In this document: positions 8,792-21,254 of the stretch, one piece after another
How positions within the stretch are numbered: position 1 is the stretch's first letter
How the letters are laid out: each line of letters starts with the position of its first letter
Source of the DNA: Salinibacterium sp. NK8237
Lineage (GTDB): Bacteria; Actinomycetota; Actinomycetes; Actinomycetales; Microbacteriaceae
Direction of reading: 5' to 3'
NCBI RefSeq assembly: GCF_015864955.1
Contig: NZ_JADYWE010000003.1
Location: 62,001 to 126,000 of the forward strand
DNA: 64,000 bases
Position numbers and translations under genes: made by a program
Notes under the pieces: generated by a model
The model's database searches: none
The model's input: the letters and a program-made list of their open reading frames with translations, nothing else
What the model was told of the DNA's origin: nothing

Positions 8792-10104
8792 TCGAATACC
8801 GCAACCTTCGTGTCGCAGTTTTGGGCGGAGGGAGTGTCGGATCGCAGGTCACCGCACTGTTGCTCGAGCATGCTGACGAACTCGCCGCCCGTGCGGGAGC
8901 CGGGCTCGAAGTCGTGGGCGTCGCTGTCCGTGACCTTGACGCTCCTCGCGACACCAGCATCCCCCAAGAACTCCTGACGACCGATGCAGAGTCGCTCATC
9001 GTCGGAGCAGACATCGTGATTGAGCTGATTGGTGGGCTCGAGCCCGCACGTACCTGGATCCTCAAGGCCCTGCACTCGGGCGCCGACGTCGTCACCGCTA
9101 ACAAGGCGCTCCTTGCTCACCACGGAGCAGAACTCTTCGAAGAGGCCGCTCAAGTCGGCGCGCAGCTCTATTACGAAGCCGCCGTTGCGGGTGCGATCCC
9201 GATCATCCGTCCGTTGCATGACAGCCTCGCTGGCGACCGCATCAAGCGCATTCTGGGGATCGTCAACGGCACCACCAACTACATTCTTGACCGCATGGAT
9301 GCCACGGGCGATAGTTTCGACGACGCCCTCGCTGAGGCAACTCGCCTGGGGTATGCCGAAGCCGATCCCACCGCGGACATCGAAGGCTATGACGCCGCCC
9401 AGAAGGCCGCGCTGCTCTCGAGCCTCGCGTTCCACACTCGCGTTCCGCTGGAATCGGTTCACCGTGAGGGAATCACTGGCGTCACCGCCGATCAGGTTGT
9501 TGCGGCTCGCAAGGCTGGCTATGTCGTCAAGCTGCTGGCCATTTGCGAACGCATCCTGAACCCTGACGGCAGCACCGCTGGTGTCAGCTCTCGTGTGCAT
9601 CCGGCACTCGTTCCGCTGGCGCACCCGCTCGCTGCAGTGCACGGCGCGAACAACGCGGTGTTTGTTGAGGCCGAAGCCGCAGGCAGCCTCATGTTCTATG
9701 GCGCTGGCGCTGGTGGAATCGAAACGGCATCCGCTGTGCTCGGTGATGTTGTCTCTGCTGCTCGCCGCCACGTCATTGGTGGTCCTGGCGTCGCCGAGTC
9801 GACGCACGCTAATCTCCCCATTTTGCCGATCTCCCGCGTCATGACGCGCTACCAGATCACGTTGACGGTCGTTGATGAGCCCGGTGTACTCGCCACAATT
9901 GCTGCCGTCTTTAGCGACAATGGTGTCTCTGTTGAGGCGGTCAACCAGGCTGTCGGCGCGGTGAATGACGGCGTGCCGAGCGCTACCCTCATTACGGTTA
10001 CGCACGAGGCAACCGATGAATCGCTGGCCGCTACGGTGGCAGCATTGACCGAGAACTCGGTTGTGCGCGATGTGGTGTCCGTTTTGAGAGTTGAAGGACT
10101 GTAG
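8788..10104 (+). CDS. hom: Homoserine dehydrogenase
   Basis: 438 residues. It reduces aspartate semialdehyde to homoserine, the branch to threonine and methionine. The N-terminal Rossmann motif is LGGGSVGSQV (residues 12-21). The catalytic domain contains GIVNGTTNYIL and the signature around EADPTADIEGYDAAQKAA. A C-terminal ACT domain (from about residue 350, ITLTVVDEPGVLATIA) is the expected site of threonine feedback inhibition. It is followed at once by a 45-codon frame rather than by thrC, which often lies between hom and thrB in actinobacteria. Confidence 0.96.
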   Translation: MIEYRNLRVAVLGGGSVGSQVTALLLEHADELAARAGAGLEVVGVAVRDLDAPRDTSIPQELLTTDAESLIVGADIVIELIGGLEPARTWILKALHSGADVVTANKALLAHHGAELFEEAAQVGAQLYYEAAVAGAIPIIRPLHDSLAGDRIKRILGIVNGTTNYILDRMDATGDSFDDALAEATRLGYAEADPTADIEGYDAAQKAALLSSLAFHTRVPLESVHREGITGVTADQVVAARKAGYVVKLLAICERILNPDGSTAGVSSRVHPALVPLAHPLAAVHGANNAVFVEAEAAGSLMFYGAGAGGIETASAVLGDVVSAARRHVIGGPGVAESTHANLPILPISRVMTRYQITLTVVDEPGVLATIAAVFSDNGVSVEAVNQAVGAVNDGVPSATLITVTHEATDESLAATVAALTENSVVRDVVSVLRVEGL

Positions 10105-10107
10105 CTA

Positions 10108-10245
10108 ATGAGCAGTGGAATCAGCAACCGGCAGCAGAAAAATCTTCTTCACGAGCACGCCGACTGTCTCGGTACGACTATGGCAGCGTCGAAGGCGAAG
10201 CTCAGCGACACCAGTGCCCGCTTTCTGGGGCTGGCGAAGGCATGA
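10108..10245 (+). CDS. Small hypothetical protein between hom and thrB
   Basis: A 45-residue frame begins three bases after the hom stop and ends in an ATGA overlap with the thrB start, so it fills the hom–thrB gap exactly and would be translationally coupled to thrB. Codon third positions are mostly G or C, as in the neighbouring genes. The peptide is hydrophilic and slightly basic (begins MSSGISNRQQ, one Cys), with no membrane segment. I do not recognise it. It could be a small regulatory protein, a coupling leader for thrB, or a remnant left after loss of thrC from this position. Confidence 0.45.
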   Translation: MSSGISNRQQKNLLHEHADCLGTTMAASKAKLSDTSARFLGLAKA

Positions 10246-11180
10246 CCTCGCTCGTCGGTCGCAGTGTCGTCGTGCGTGTGCCGGCGACTTCGGCGAACCT
10301 TGGCCCGGGGTTTGACACGCTCGGGCTTGCACTGTCGCACTATGACGAGTTGATCGTCACTGCTGTCGAGGGCTCTGGCGTCACGATTGAGGTCACGGGT
10401 GTTGGCGCCGGAATCGTAGCGACCGATGAGTCAAACCTCGTCATCCAGGCGATTCAGCACTGCTTTACGCACTTTGGGCAGACCATGCCAGCGCTGCACG
10501 TTTCGGCGACAAACGTCATCCCGCACGGTGGGGGACTTGGTTCGTCTGCTGCGGCAATCGTTTCGGGCGTCATGGCGGCCAAGGGGCTGCTCGAGGGCAT
10601 CGTCAAGATGGATGCCGCAATCCTCCTCGTGCTAGCCACGGAACTCGAGGGGCACCCCGATAACGTCGCGCCTGCCCTCTTGGGTGGGCTCACGATCGCG
10701 TGGACTACTGACTCGGGGCCGCAGGCCAAAAAGCTAATGGTGCACCGTGGAGTGTCACCGCTTGTTCTTGTGCCCGATTTTCGGGTGTCGACGGCGCATG
10801 CGCGCAGTTTGCAACCGGATGCCGTGCCCTACGCCGATGCCGTGTACAACGTTTCGCGTGCTGCATTACTCATTGCGGCACTCACTCAGAGCCCTGAAGT
10901 GTTGCTCGAAGCCACCGGCGACCGCCTCCATCAGGACTACCGGGCTGCCGCAATGCCGCAGACGACAGAACTGATCCGGATGCTGCGCTCACACGGCCAT
11001 GCCGCGGTTGTTTCCGGGGCAGGGCCCTCGGTTCTCGTCTTGGCCGATGACCCTGCGCGGCGTCTGGAAGCCGCGGCTCTCGTGCAGGAGCACGCCGCAA
11101 CGCCGTGGGAAAGCCTCCTCTTAGCCGTGGACTTCAAAGGTGCTACAGTGAATGAGCACCAGGTAGAAGCTACGGCGTAG
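10242..11180 (+). CDS. thrB: Homoserine kinase
   Basis: 312 residues of the GHMP kinase superfamily. It phosphorylates homoserine to O-phosphohomoserine, the substrate of threonine synthase. The glycine/serine-rich ATP loop PHGGGLGSSAAA lies near residues 93-105, and the N-terminal PATSANLGPGFDTLGLAL is the substrate-side motif. A C-terminal GAGPSVLVLA completes the fold. The start at 10242 overlaps the stop of the preceding small frame. thrC is not in this window, so threonine synthase must be encoded elsewhere. Confidence 0.96.
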   Translation: MTSLVGRSVVVRVPATSANLGPGFDTLGLALSHYDELIVTAVEGSGVTIEVTGVGAGIVATDESNLVIQAIQHCFTHFGQTMPALHVSATNVIPHGGGLGSSAAAIVSGVMAAKGLLEGIVKMDAAILLVLATELEGHPDNVAPALLGGLTIAWTTDSGPQAKKLMVHRGVSPLVLVPDFRVSTAHARSLQPDAVPYADAVYNVSRAALLIAALTQSPEVLLEATGDRLHQDYRAAAMPQTTELIRMLRSHGHAAVVSGAGPSVLVLADDPARRLEAAALVQEHAATPWESLLLAVDFKGATVNEHQVEATA

Positions 11181-11285
11181 TCGTAGCCTCCCGGTCGCAC
11201 TTCACCCGTCGTATCCCCGAATTTAGATTCCTGTGCATCCGCGCAGACATCGGTGAGCGACTAGCTCTCCACCAAGGAAATCAAT

Positions 11286-11310
11286 CTTGGCTGGGGAAAG
11301 GAACCCCAAG
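11286..11310 (+). promoter_or_regulatory. Possible hairpin around the rho ribosome-binding site
   Basis: Just before the rho GTG (11313), GGGG (11293-11296) can pair with CCCC (11304-11307), leaving the purine-rich AAAGGAA in the loop. Flanking CTT/AAG could extend the stem across a bulge. The rest of the 132-base thrB–rho gap shows no other clear signal. Rho autoregulates in several bacteria, but control here is only a guess. Confidence 0.25.
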
Positions 11311-11312
11311 TA

Positions 11313-13598
<2,286 letters not shown>

Positions 13599-13600
13599 CT

Positions 13601-14680
13601 ATGTTCGAGTCAGTACAGTCGCTGCTGACCGAGCATGGGGAGCTCGAAGGTCAGCTAGCTGATCCCGAGCTCCACTCAGACCCGGTCCGCTCGAAGAAAG
13701 TCAACCGACGTTACGCCGAATTGTCGCGCATTGTTGCGGCGTACCATAACTGGCGTCAGTTGACGGATGACCTTGCGGCAGCCACCGAAATGGCTGACGA
13801 AGATGAGTCATTCGCTGCAGAGATCCCCGGGCTCACCGAGACTCTCGAGGCTGCTCAAGAGAAGCTTCGTCGCATTCTGATTCCGCGTGACCCCAACGAT
13901 TCCCGTGATGTGATCATGGAAATCAAGATGGGGGAGGGCGGCGCCGAATCGGCGCTCTTCGCTGGCGACCTGCTGCGCATGTACTTGCACTATGCAGAGT
14001 CAAAGAAGTGGAAAACAGAGATCATCGAGCAGACCTCGAGCGACCTCGGCGGCATCAAAGATGTTCAGTTGGCTGTTAAGGGCAACTCGAGCGATCCCGC
14101 TGAGGGCGTCTGGGCGCACTTGAAGTACGAGGGGGGAGTGCACCGCGTTCAGCGTGTGCCCGCCACCGAGTCTCAAGGTCGCATCCACACCTCTGCTGCT
14201 GGTGTGCTCGTGTTCCCAGAGGTCGACGAGCCTGAAGAGGTTGAGATCAGCCAGAACGATCTCAAGATCGACGTCTACCGTTCCTCGGGTCCCGGTGGTC
14301 AGTCGGTGAACACCACTGACTCCGCTGTTCGTATTACTCACCTTCCGACTGGCATCGTCGTAGCTATGCAGAACGAGAAATCGCAACTGCAAAACCGCGA
14401 AGCCGGTATGCGAGTGCTGCGTGCCCGCATCTTGGCTCGATACCAAGAAGAAGCGGATGCCGAAGCGAGCGAGTACCGCAAGAGCCAGATCCGCACGATG
14501 GATCGCTCCGAGCGCATTCGCACGTATAACTTCCCTGAGAACCGGATTGCGGATCACCGCACCGGGTACAAGGCCTACAACCTTGACCAGGCGATCAACG
14601 GCGCCCTCGAGCCCGTTATCCAGTCATGCATCATGGCTGATGAAGAGGCACGATTGGCTGCTGTAGGAAACGACTCCTGA
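13601..14680 (+). CDS. prfA: Peptide chain release factor 1
   Basis: 359 residues, two bases after the rho stop. It recognises UAA and UAG and triggers peptide release. The stop-codon tripeptide PAT lies in [10 protein letters not shown] (about residues 187-189), which identifies RF1 rather than RF2. The catalytic loop [10 protein letters not shown] near residue 231 contains the universal GGQ. The glutamine is methylated by the next gene product, PrmC, so enzyme and substrate are adjacent. Confidence 0.97.
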   Translation: MFESVQSLLTEHGELEGQLADPELHSDPVRSKKVNRRYAELSRIVAAYHNWRQLTDDLAAATEMADEDESFAAEIPGLTETLEAAQEKLRRILIPRDPNDSRDVIMEIKMGEGGAESALFAGDLLRMYLHYAESKKWKTEIIEQTSSDLGGIKDVQLAVKGNSSDPAEGVWAHLKYEGGVHRVQRVPATESQGRIHTSAAGVLVFPEVDEPEEVEISQNDLKIDVYRSSGPGGQSVNTTDSAVRITHLPTGIVVAMQNEKSQLQNREAGMRVLRARILARYQEEADAEASEYRKSQIRTMDRSERIRTYNFPENRIADHRTGYKAYNLDQAINGALEPVIQSCIMADEEARLAAVGNDS

Positions 14681-14688
14681 GCGAGACA

Positions 14689-15561
14689 ATGACTGCCGAG
14701 CACAACATCAGTGTCGCTGACCTTGTAGGCAGCGGCACTGAGTCGTTGAGTGCTGCGGGAGTTCCTTCTCCGGCAGTTGATGCGGAGCTGCTGGTCGCCC
14801 ACGTTCTCGAGCTGAGCCGCGGCGAGTTGCGCGTGCGCATGGTCACGGGTGCACTCGTTCCGGCGACGGCAGAAGCTACCGTTCGCGAACTCTTTGCCCG
14901 CCGTGCTGCCCGCGAGCCATTGCAGCACATCACGGGCATCGCGCCGTTCCGCAATCTTGAATTGCGCGTTGGTCCCGGCGTCTTTGTGCCGCGGCCCGAA
15001 ACGGAAACTGTCGTGCAGTTCGCGATCGATGCCCTCAACGCGAGCGCAATTCCCGAGCCGATCGGTGTCGATCTCGGCACCGGCAGCGGGGCGATTGCGC
15101 TCTCGATGGCCACGGAGGTGCCGCGCGCTCGTATTTATGCGGTCGAGCTGTCACCGGACGCGATGCCGTACACAAGCGAGAACTTTCGTCGCTATGGCGC
15201 CGATAACGCGACGCTCATCAACGCCGACCTGGGGGACGCTTTCCCGGAGCTCGACGGCACGGTTGATGTCGTTATTTCGAACCCGCCTTACATTCCCGCG
15301 GCCGCAATCCCGCGCGATATCGAAGTGCAACTCCACGACCCCGCTCTGGCGCTCTACGGGGGAGAAGACGGCATGGATGTCGTACGCCGCGTCTCAACGA
15401 CGGCTCGCCGTCTATTGCACCAGGGTGGCACTCTCGTGCTCGAGCACGGCGAGGAGCAAGCTCCGGCATTGGCCGCACTGCTCACGGCGGACGGCTGGAA
15501 CGCCGTAGCTCACCACAAAGACCTCCTCGGCCGCGACCGCGCAACCACGGCGCTGCTGTAG
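14689..15561 (+). CDS. prmC: Release factor glutamine methyltransferase
   Basis: 290 residues. PrmC/HemK N5-methylates the glutamine of the GGQ motif in release factors using S-adenosylmethionine. The N-terminal helical domain (about 1-100) binds the release factor. The SAM-binding motif I is VDLGTGSGAIAL near residue 128, and the hallmark NPPY motif, in SNPPYIPAAAI, lies near residue 197. The ATG at 14689 is eight bases after prfA. Confidence 0.95.
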   Translation: MTAEHNISVADLVGSGTESLSAAGVPSPAVDAELLVAHVLELSRGELRVRMVTGALVPATAEATVRELFARRAAREPLQHITGIAPFRNLELRVGPGVFVPRPETETVVQFAIDALNASAIPEPIGVDLGTGSGAIALSMATEVPRARIYAVELSPDAMPYTSENFRRYGADNATLINADLGDAFPELDGTVDVVISNPPYIPAAAIPRDIEVQLHDPALALYGGEDGMDVVRRVSTTARRLLHQGGTLVLEHGEEQAPALAALLTADGWNAVAHHKDLLGRDRATTALL

Positions 15562-15586
15562 CCGACACGGCGCCACGACGTTCCGA

Positions 15587-15602
15587 AGCAGCGCTGGCTG
15601 CT
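15587..15602. terminator. Hairpin between convergent prmC and HAD genes
   Basis: AGCAGC (15587-15592) pairs perfectly with GCTGCT (15597-15602) around a 4-base loop in the 55-base gap between converging genes. No T-tract follows. It is a plausible but weak bidirectional terminator. Confidence 0.35.
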
Positions 15603-15616
15603 GTTGACGGAGGCGC

Positions 15617-16231
15617 TTAGGCGCGAGCAGCGGCAAACTCTTCAATCGCCTGGTGCAGTTCTACTCCCGTGCGAAAGTGGTGTCCGGTGATGCCGAGTGT
15701 TTCCGCTCCGGCCACGTTATCGGCCATGTCGTCGGCGAAGAACGCGTTCTCGGCTTCGATGCCGTACGCCTCCAACGTGCGCTCGAACACGACCGGATTC
15801 GGCTTCCGAGCTCCGTAGTAGCTCGATGATCGCAAGTGGTCGCCAAAAATTTCGACGAGCTCGGGAGCGACCACGGAAAGGTTGTCTCCGAGCAGTGACC
15901 CGTTGTTGGTGAGCAGGGTCGCTTGACCCAGTTCTGACGCTCGTCGGGCGGCGGCGAGCGAATCAGGCCACGCGGTCATCGCGTTGGCTCGAATCTCTAG
16001 CCAGCGGTCGACATCCACGCTGTGGCCGATCGCTTCTTCAAAGGCTGCGAGATACTCATCGCCGGTTGGATACAGGCCCGCTTCGGCCCCGAACTCGCCG
16101 TTTTCGTGCCACCAGAGGCGTCGTAAATCGAGAAAACTGAGCCCCGTGAGCTCACTCATGGCGGCCATGCGTGCTCGCCAGTCGTACTTATAGAGCACGT
16201 CATCCATGTCAAAGATGAAAAGCAGCGTCAT
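15617..16231 (-). CDS. HAD-superfamily hydrolase
   Basis: 204 residues, the only reverse-strand gene between 4707 and 27066. The N-terminal FIFDMDDVLY gives the nucleophile Asp8 and acid-base Asp10 of the haloacid dehalogenase phosphotransferase family. LLTNNGS is motif II, GARKPNPVVF supplies the motif III Lys, and FFADDMADNV the motif IV Mg-binding acids. A helical cap of the beta-phosphoglucomutase or epoxide-hydrolase-N type sits between motifs I and II. The substrate cannot be inferred. Confidence 0.85.
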   Translation of the reverse strand: MTLLFIFDMDDVLYKYDWRARMAAMSELTGLSFLDLRRLWWHENGEFGAEAGLYPTGDEYLAAFEEAIGHSVDVDRWLEIRANAMTAWPDSLAAARRASELGQATLLTNNGSLLGDNLSVVAPELVEIFGDHLRSSSYYGARKPNPVVFERTLEAYGIEAENAFFADDMADNVAGAETLGITGHHFRTGVELHQAIEEFAAARA

Positions 16232-16299
16232 TGTCGGCCATCGCTATCTGTTAGTCGTGACCAGTCTTTCACTGTTAACCCCGGTACCATGTTGGGGAC

Positions 16300-16956
16300 A
16301 TGGATGACCTTTTTGATTGCGCCGACGAAGCACAGCTCTTGACCGGCATGCGACTCGCTCGCGTGGCTATTGGCCGCGGCGATCTTGTCGTGATCCCTAC
16401 TGACACTGTCTATGGGGTCGCTGCTGACGCTTTTCAGCCCGAGGCGGTGCAAAAGCTTATTGATGCCAAGGGGCGCACGAGGCAGTCGCCTCCGCCGGTG
16501 TTAATCCCGGGCATCCCTACCCTTGATGCGCTTGCCGCTCAGGTTCCTGACGAAGTGCGCACTCTTGTCGCCGAGTTTTGGCCTGGTGGTCTCACCATCA
16601 TTCTTCCGGCGCAGCCTTCGTTGATGTGGGATCTGGGGGAGACCCAGGGCACTGTGGCGTTGCGGATGCCGTCTAGCCGCATTGCTCTAGAGCTCCTGTC
16701 TGAGACGGGTCCGCTTGCAGTTTCGAGTGCCAACAGCACCGGTCTTCCGGCGGCGCGTTCCGCTGCTGCCGCCAAGGAAATGCTGGGGGAGTCAGTTTCG
16801 GTGTACCTCGATGATGGCGAGGGCGGCGAGCTCGCTTCTACGATTGTGGATGCGACGGGCTTGCTTGTCGACGGCGGCAAGCTGCGCATCGTGCGTGAGG
16901 GCGTCATTTCGGCCGACGCTATTCGCGAACTGATCGGGGCCGATCGGTGCGAATAG
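16300..16956 (+). CDS. tsaC: L-threonylcarbamoyladenylate synthase
   Basis: 218 residues of the YrdC/Sua5 family. It makes threonylcarbamoyl-AMP from threonine, bicarbonate and ATP, the first step of the t6A modification at position 37 of ANN-decoding tRNAs. Typical motifs are VVIPTDTVYGVAADA (about residue 29), LIDAKGRTRQSPPPVLI, FWPGGLTIIL and the SSANSTG segment. It lacks the C-terminal Sua5 domain, so the short TsaC form. The end overlaps the next gene's GTG start by ten bases. Confidence 0.93.
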   Translation: MDDLFDCADEAQLLTGMRLARVAIGRGDLVVIPTDTVYGVAADAFQPEAVQKLIDAKGRTRQSPPPVLIPGIPTLDALAAQVPDEVRTLVAEFWPGGLTIILPAQPSLMWDLGETQGTVALRMPSSRIALELLSETGPLAVSSANSTGLPAARSAAAAKEMLGESVSVYLDDGEGGELASTIVDATGLLVDGGKLRIVREGVISADAIRELIGADRCE

Positions 16957-18179
16957 TTTTCTACTTCTTCATTGCGGGTATCGCCGCAATGATCACGTAT
17001 GTCTTGTCGCTTGTTGTGCTCAAAGTGAGCCTCAAGTACAAGCTGTATCCGCAGGTTCGCCAGCGTGATGTGCACACGACTCCGACACCACGACTCGGTG
17101 GTGTGGCGATGTTCTTTGGAATTGTCGTAGCTTTCGCCGTGGCGTCGAGCTTCGACAATTTTTCTTTGATTTTCGACGAGCCAAGCAAAGTGTTTGGTTT
17201 GCTCGGTGGAGCTCTCATTGTCGTCGTGATTGGCGTTGCTGACGACATTTGGGATCTTGACTGGCTCACCAAGTTGGCTGGCCAGATCATCGCGGCTTTT
17301 GTCGTCGCGTGGCCCGGTGTGCAGCTTTCTACGCTCCCTATCGGGGGCAAGACGATCGTGTCGCCCCATATCTCAATCATCATTACTATCTTCGCGATAG
17401 TTCTCGTCATGAACGCGGTCAACTTCATCGACGGTCTCGACGGCCTTGTTGCGGGCGTCGCGATCATTGCGAGCAGTGTTTTCTTTGTGTACGCCTACCT
17501 GCTGCAGGGGCAAGCGCAAACGGAATACTTCAACTTGGCGTCCCTCGCGACTGCAATCTTGATCGGAGCGTGCGTCGGGTTGCTGCCTGTGAACTTCCAT
17601 CCTGCCAAGATGTTTATGGGCGACTCCGGTGCTCTGCTTGTCGGACTCGTGATGGCAGCGTCGGCGATCTCCGTCACGGGCCAAGTGGACAACACAGAGC
17701 TGGCTCAGCCCGACAAATTCACGCTCAGTTTCTTGCCGGCCTTCATCCCGATCCTTCTCCCGGTGGCAGTCTTAGTGATCCCGTTGCTGGATTTTGGTCT
17801 CGCCATCTTGCGACGCCTCCGGGCGGGCAAATCACCCTTCACGGCGGACCGCCAGCACCTGCACCACCGCCTGCTCGACATGGGCCACTCTCACCTGCAC
17901 GCCGTGCTCATTCTCTACAGCTGGACTTTCGTTGCTTCGGTCGGAGTGCTCGCATTCACCTTCGTGCCCTGGCGATGGGCAGCGCTCATGTTTGTTGTCG
18001 GCCTCGCTGGCTGTGCTGCTCTCACGCTTGCACCATTGAGCCGGCGCAAATCCCGCGAAGCTGCTGCTCAACGTCTGGCCGCTGAGCAAGAATCTCTCGA
18101 TGACGCACGATTTGACGGTTTGGATGCCGCATCCACCGACAGCACGACTCAGAACGACACAAAGGAACCCACCGAATGA
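16947..18179 (+). CDS. Polyprenyl-phosphate GlcNAc-1-phosphate transferase (WecA/TagO family)
   Basis: 410 residues with about ten or eleven membrane segments. It transfers a sugar-1-phosphate from a UDP-sugar onto undecaprenyl or decaprenyl phosphate on the cytoplasmic face, starting wall polymer or arabinogalactan linker synthesis. Motifs are VADDIWDLDWLTKL (catalytic Asp pair), NAVNFIDGLDGL, FMGDSGALLVG and the C-terminal HLHHRLLDMGHSH. The GTG start overlaps tsaC, and its end overlaps the AtpI-like gene. A hydrophilic C-terminal tail of about 50 residues follows the last helix. Position just upstream of atp genes is common in actinobacteria. Confidence 0.9.
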   Translation: MRIVFYFFIAGIAAMITYVLSLVVLKVSLKYKLYPQVRQRDVHTTPTPRLGGVAMFFGIVVAFAVASSFDNFSLIFDEPSKVFGLLGGALIVVVIGVADDIWDLDWLTKLAGQIIAAFVVAWPGVQLSTLPIGGKTIVSPHISIIITIFAIVLVMNAVNFIDGLDGLVAGVAIIASSVFFVYAYLLQGQAQTEYFNLASLATAILIGACVGLLPVNFHPAKMFMGDSGALLVGLVMAASAISVTGQVDNTELAQPDKFTLSFLPAFIPILLPVAVLVIPLLDFGLAILRRLRAGKSPFTADRQHLHHRLLDMGHSHLHAVLILYSWTFVASVGVLAFTFVPWRWAALMFVVGLAGCAALTLAPLSRRKSREAAAQRLAAEQESLDDARFDGLDAASTDSTTQNDTKEPTE

Positions 18180-18625
18180 AGTCTTCGTCAATTCTCGGCC
18201 GCGCGATCGCCTACGGCGCGATCTTGACCGTCAGCATCGCGGTGGTTGGATCCATCGTTGGCTATCTCGTCGCGGATACATCCGGTTTGATCAGTGCCTT
18301 GATCGGCGCTGGGCTCACCGCCCTCTTTATGGCGCTTACCGCCGGCAGCATTGTGATCGCGTCGCGGGCAACCGGGGGCGATTCATCGAGCACCATCTTC
18401 TTCGCGATCGTTCTGGGCGCGTGGCTGATCAAGTTCGTCCTGTTCATCGCCATCTTGGTTGTGCTGCGCGGCCAGCCGTTCTTGGAGCCTGTCGTATTCT
18501 TCTTCTCGATGCTCGCGGCGGTGCTCGGTAGCCTCATCGTCGACGTGCTGGCGTTCGTTCGGGCACGCGAAAGTTACGTGCCCGGAGTGCAGTTGCCAGG
18601 TGAAGATACCTCGACGTCAAACTAA
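18176..18625 (+). CDS. AtpI-like membrane protein
   Basis: 149 residues with four predicted membrane helices (about 9-31, 36-60, 74-98 and 103-127). It overlaps the WecA-like gene by four bases (ATGA) and precedes atpB. This position and topology match the AtpI/Uncl-type small protein found at the head of F1Fo operons, thought to help c-ring assembly or cation supply. Sequence identity to E. coli AtpI is not obvious by eye, so the name rests on context and topology. Confidence 0.7.
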   Translation: MKSSSILGRAIAYGAILTVSIAVVGSIVGYLVADTSGLISALIGAGLTALFMALTAGSIVIASRATGGDSSSTIFFAIVLGAWLIKFVLFIAILVVLRGQPFLEPVVFFFSMLAAVLGSLIVDVLAFVRARESYVPGVQLPGEDTSTSN

Positions 18626-18734
18626 TCTGGCGGATTCGCCCGCAGATTCGTCGTGAGCGTAATTCTCTTGATAGAGTTAGTTCCTGTTACAACCCCCCAA
18701 TTTTCATCGCCGCGTATTTACACGCCCCGATTCT

Positions 18735-18744
18735 GGAGACAGCG

Positions 18745-18747
<3 letters not shown>
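18735..18747 (+). promoter_or_regulatory. Ribosome-binding site and CTG start of atpB
   Basis: GGAGA (18735-18739) stands five bases before CTG (18745-18747). In the atpB frame I find no ATG, GTG or TTG codon between 18613 and the ATG at 18889, yet the translated segment 18802-18888 matches the conserved N-terminus of subunit a. CTG is therefore the best start. Confidence 0.5.
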
Positions 18748-19843
<1,096 letters not shown>

Positions 19844-19871
19844 TTACTAACAACTGATTGAGGAGGCTGGG

Positions 19872-20423
19872 ATGCTGAGCGCTGTGTTCACTGCGGTAGA
19901 AGAAGAACCCAACCTATTTTTCCCCGCGAGCTATGACGTTGTGTGGTCGGCGGTCGCTTTCGCGATTCTCCTCTTCTTCTTCTGGAAGAAGTTCCTTCCT
20001 GCACTGACGAAGACCCTTGATGCTCGCGCTGATGCCATCGAAGGTGGCATCAAGAAGGCTGAGATTGCTCAGGCTGAAGCCGCTGAGGCTCTTGAGCAGT
20101 ACAAGACGCAACTCGCCGAAGGGCGTGCCGAGGCCGCGAAGATTCGCGAACAGGCGCGACTTGAGGGCACCGAGATTGTCAACGAGCTCAAAGAGCAGGC
20201 AACGGTTGAGGCCGCTCGCATCACTGCGAACGCACAAGCCACGATCGAAGCAGAGCGCCAAGCCGCTCTCGTCTCGCTCCGTAGCGAAGTTGGCTCAATG
20301 GCCATCGACCTCGCATCGGGCGTTATCGGGCAGAGCTTGACGGACGACAAGAAGTCCTCCGCACTCGTCGACCAGTTCCTGGCCGACCTTGAGGCTTCAG
20401 AGAAGGCGAAGGCGAAGAAGTAA
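19872..20423 (+). CDS. atpF: ATP synthase Fo subunit b
   Basis: 183 residues. One membrane helix (about 17-38, YDVVWSAVAFAILLFFFW) is followed by a long Ala/Glu/Lys/Arg-rich helix (about 45-160) that dimerises as the peripheral stalk linking Fo to F1. Start ATG 19872 has a strong GAGGAGG site six bases upstream. Its stop codon shares one base with the atpH start, so stalk partners b and delta are coupled. Confidence 0.95.
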   Translation: MLSAVFTAVEEEPNLFFPASYDVVWSAVAFAILLFFFWKKFLPALTKTLDARADAIEGGIKKAEIAQAEAAEALEQYKTQLAEGRAEAAKIREQARLEGTEIVNELKEQATVEAARITANAQATIEAERQAALVSLRSEVGSMAIDLASGVIGQSLTDDKKSSALVDQFLADLEASEKAKAKK

Positions 20424-21217
20424 TGGGATCAGCTACGAGAGAAGCGCTTGTCGCAGCGAAGGATGCTCTGTCATCCGTCACTGTCAAGAACTCTCTGGCC
20501 ACTGGCGCAGAGCTGTTTGAAGCAGGGCGTGTTGTGGGCGATTCCGCTCAACTACGCTCCGCTTTGGCCGATCCTGCCGCCGCTGCGAAAGACAAAGCCG
20601 CCATTGTCGGTTCGGTTTTCTCGTCGCTGAGCGCGTCAACGCGCACCGTACTTTCAGCAATCGTGAGCGTTCGCTGGTCGGATGCCGATGACCTGCTCGC
20701 AGGAATTGAAGAGATCGGCATTCGCGCAATTGCGAAGTCCGCTCCGGCGAAGCTCTCCATTGATGACGAACTGTTCGCCTTCGGCGACACCGTGTCATCC
20801 GATGCTGAGTTAGAACTCGCTGTCGGAAGCAAACTTGGTTCCGCTGCATCGAAGTCGGCGCTGGTTCGCGAACTGCTCGCAGGCAAAGCCTCCGATCAGT
20901 CGATCGCAATCATCGATCAGCTCGTGCAGCAGCCGCGTGGCCGCCGTATCGGCGAGCTCGTCGCGACGGCCGCCGACATTGTGGCCGACCAAGCGGGCGA
21001 GTCAGTCGCAACAATTACGACCGCCGCGCCGCTTAAGGCCGCACAGCTCGAACGTCTGCGCGTCGGCCTTACCAAGAACTACGGACGCGAGCTCAAACTC
21101 AACGTTCGTATCGACCCCTCGCTCATCGGTGGGGTACGCGTTCAGATCGGTGACGAAGTCATCGACGGCAGCGTTTCCACCAAGCTCAACGACCTCAGGA
21201 TCCAACTCGCGGGCTAG
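20423..21217 (+). CDS. atpH: ATP synthase F1 subunit delta
   Basis: 264 residues, longer than the ~177 of E. coli but normal for actinobacteria, whose delta has an extended N-terminal part. It caps F1 and binds subunit b to form the stator. The conserved C-terminal region includes ITTAAPLKAAQLERLRVGL and the closing DPSLIGGVRVQIGDEVIDGS. It begins on the last base of the atpF stop. Confidence 0.95.
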   Translation: MGSATREALVAAKDALSSVTVKNSLATGAELFEAGRVVGDSAQLRSALADPAAAAKDKAAIVGSVFSSLSASTRTVLSAIVSVRWSDADDLLAGIEEIGIRAIAKSAPAKLSIDDELFAFGDTVSSDAELELAVGSKLGSAASKSALVRELLAGKASDQSIAIIDQLVQQPRGRRIGELVATAADIVADQAGESVATITTAAPLKAAQLERLRVGLTKNYGRELKLNVRIDPSLIGGVRVQIGDEVIDGSVSTKLNDLRIQLAG

Positions 21218-21254
21218 CGAGTTAGCAGACCTTTCCACGGAATAGGAAAACACA

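Noticed and set aside
8665..10005. A 446-codon reverse-strand frame opposite lysA and hom
   Set aside because: It spans the coupled lysA/hom junction and is explained by GC-rich codon structure of the real genes.
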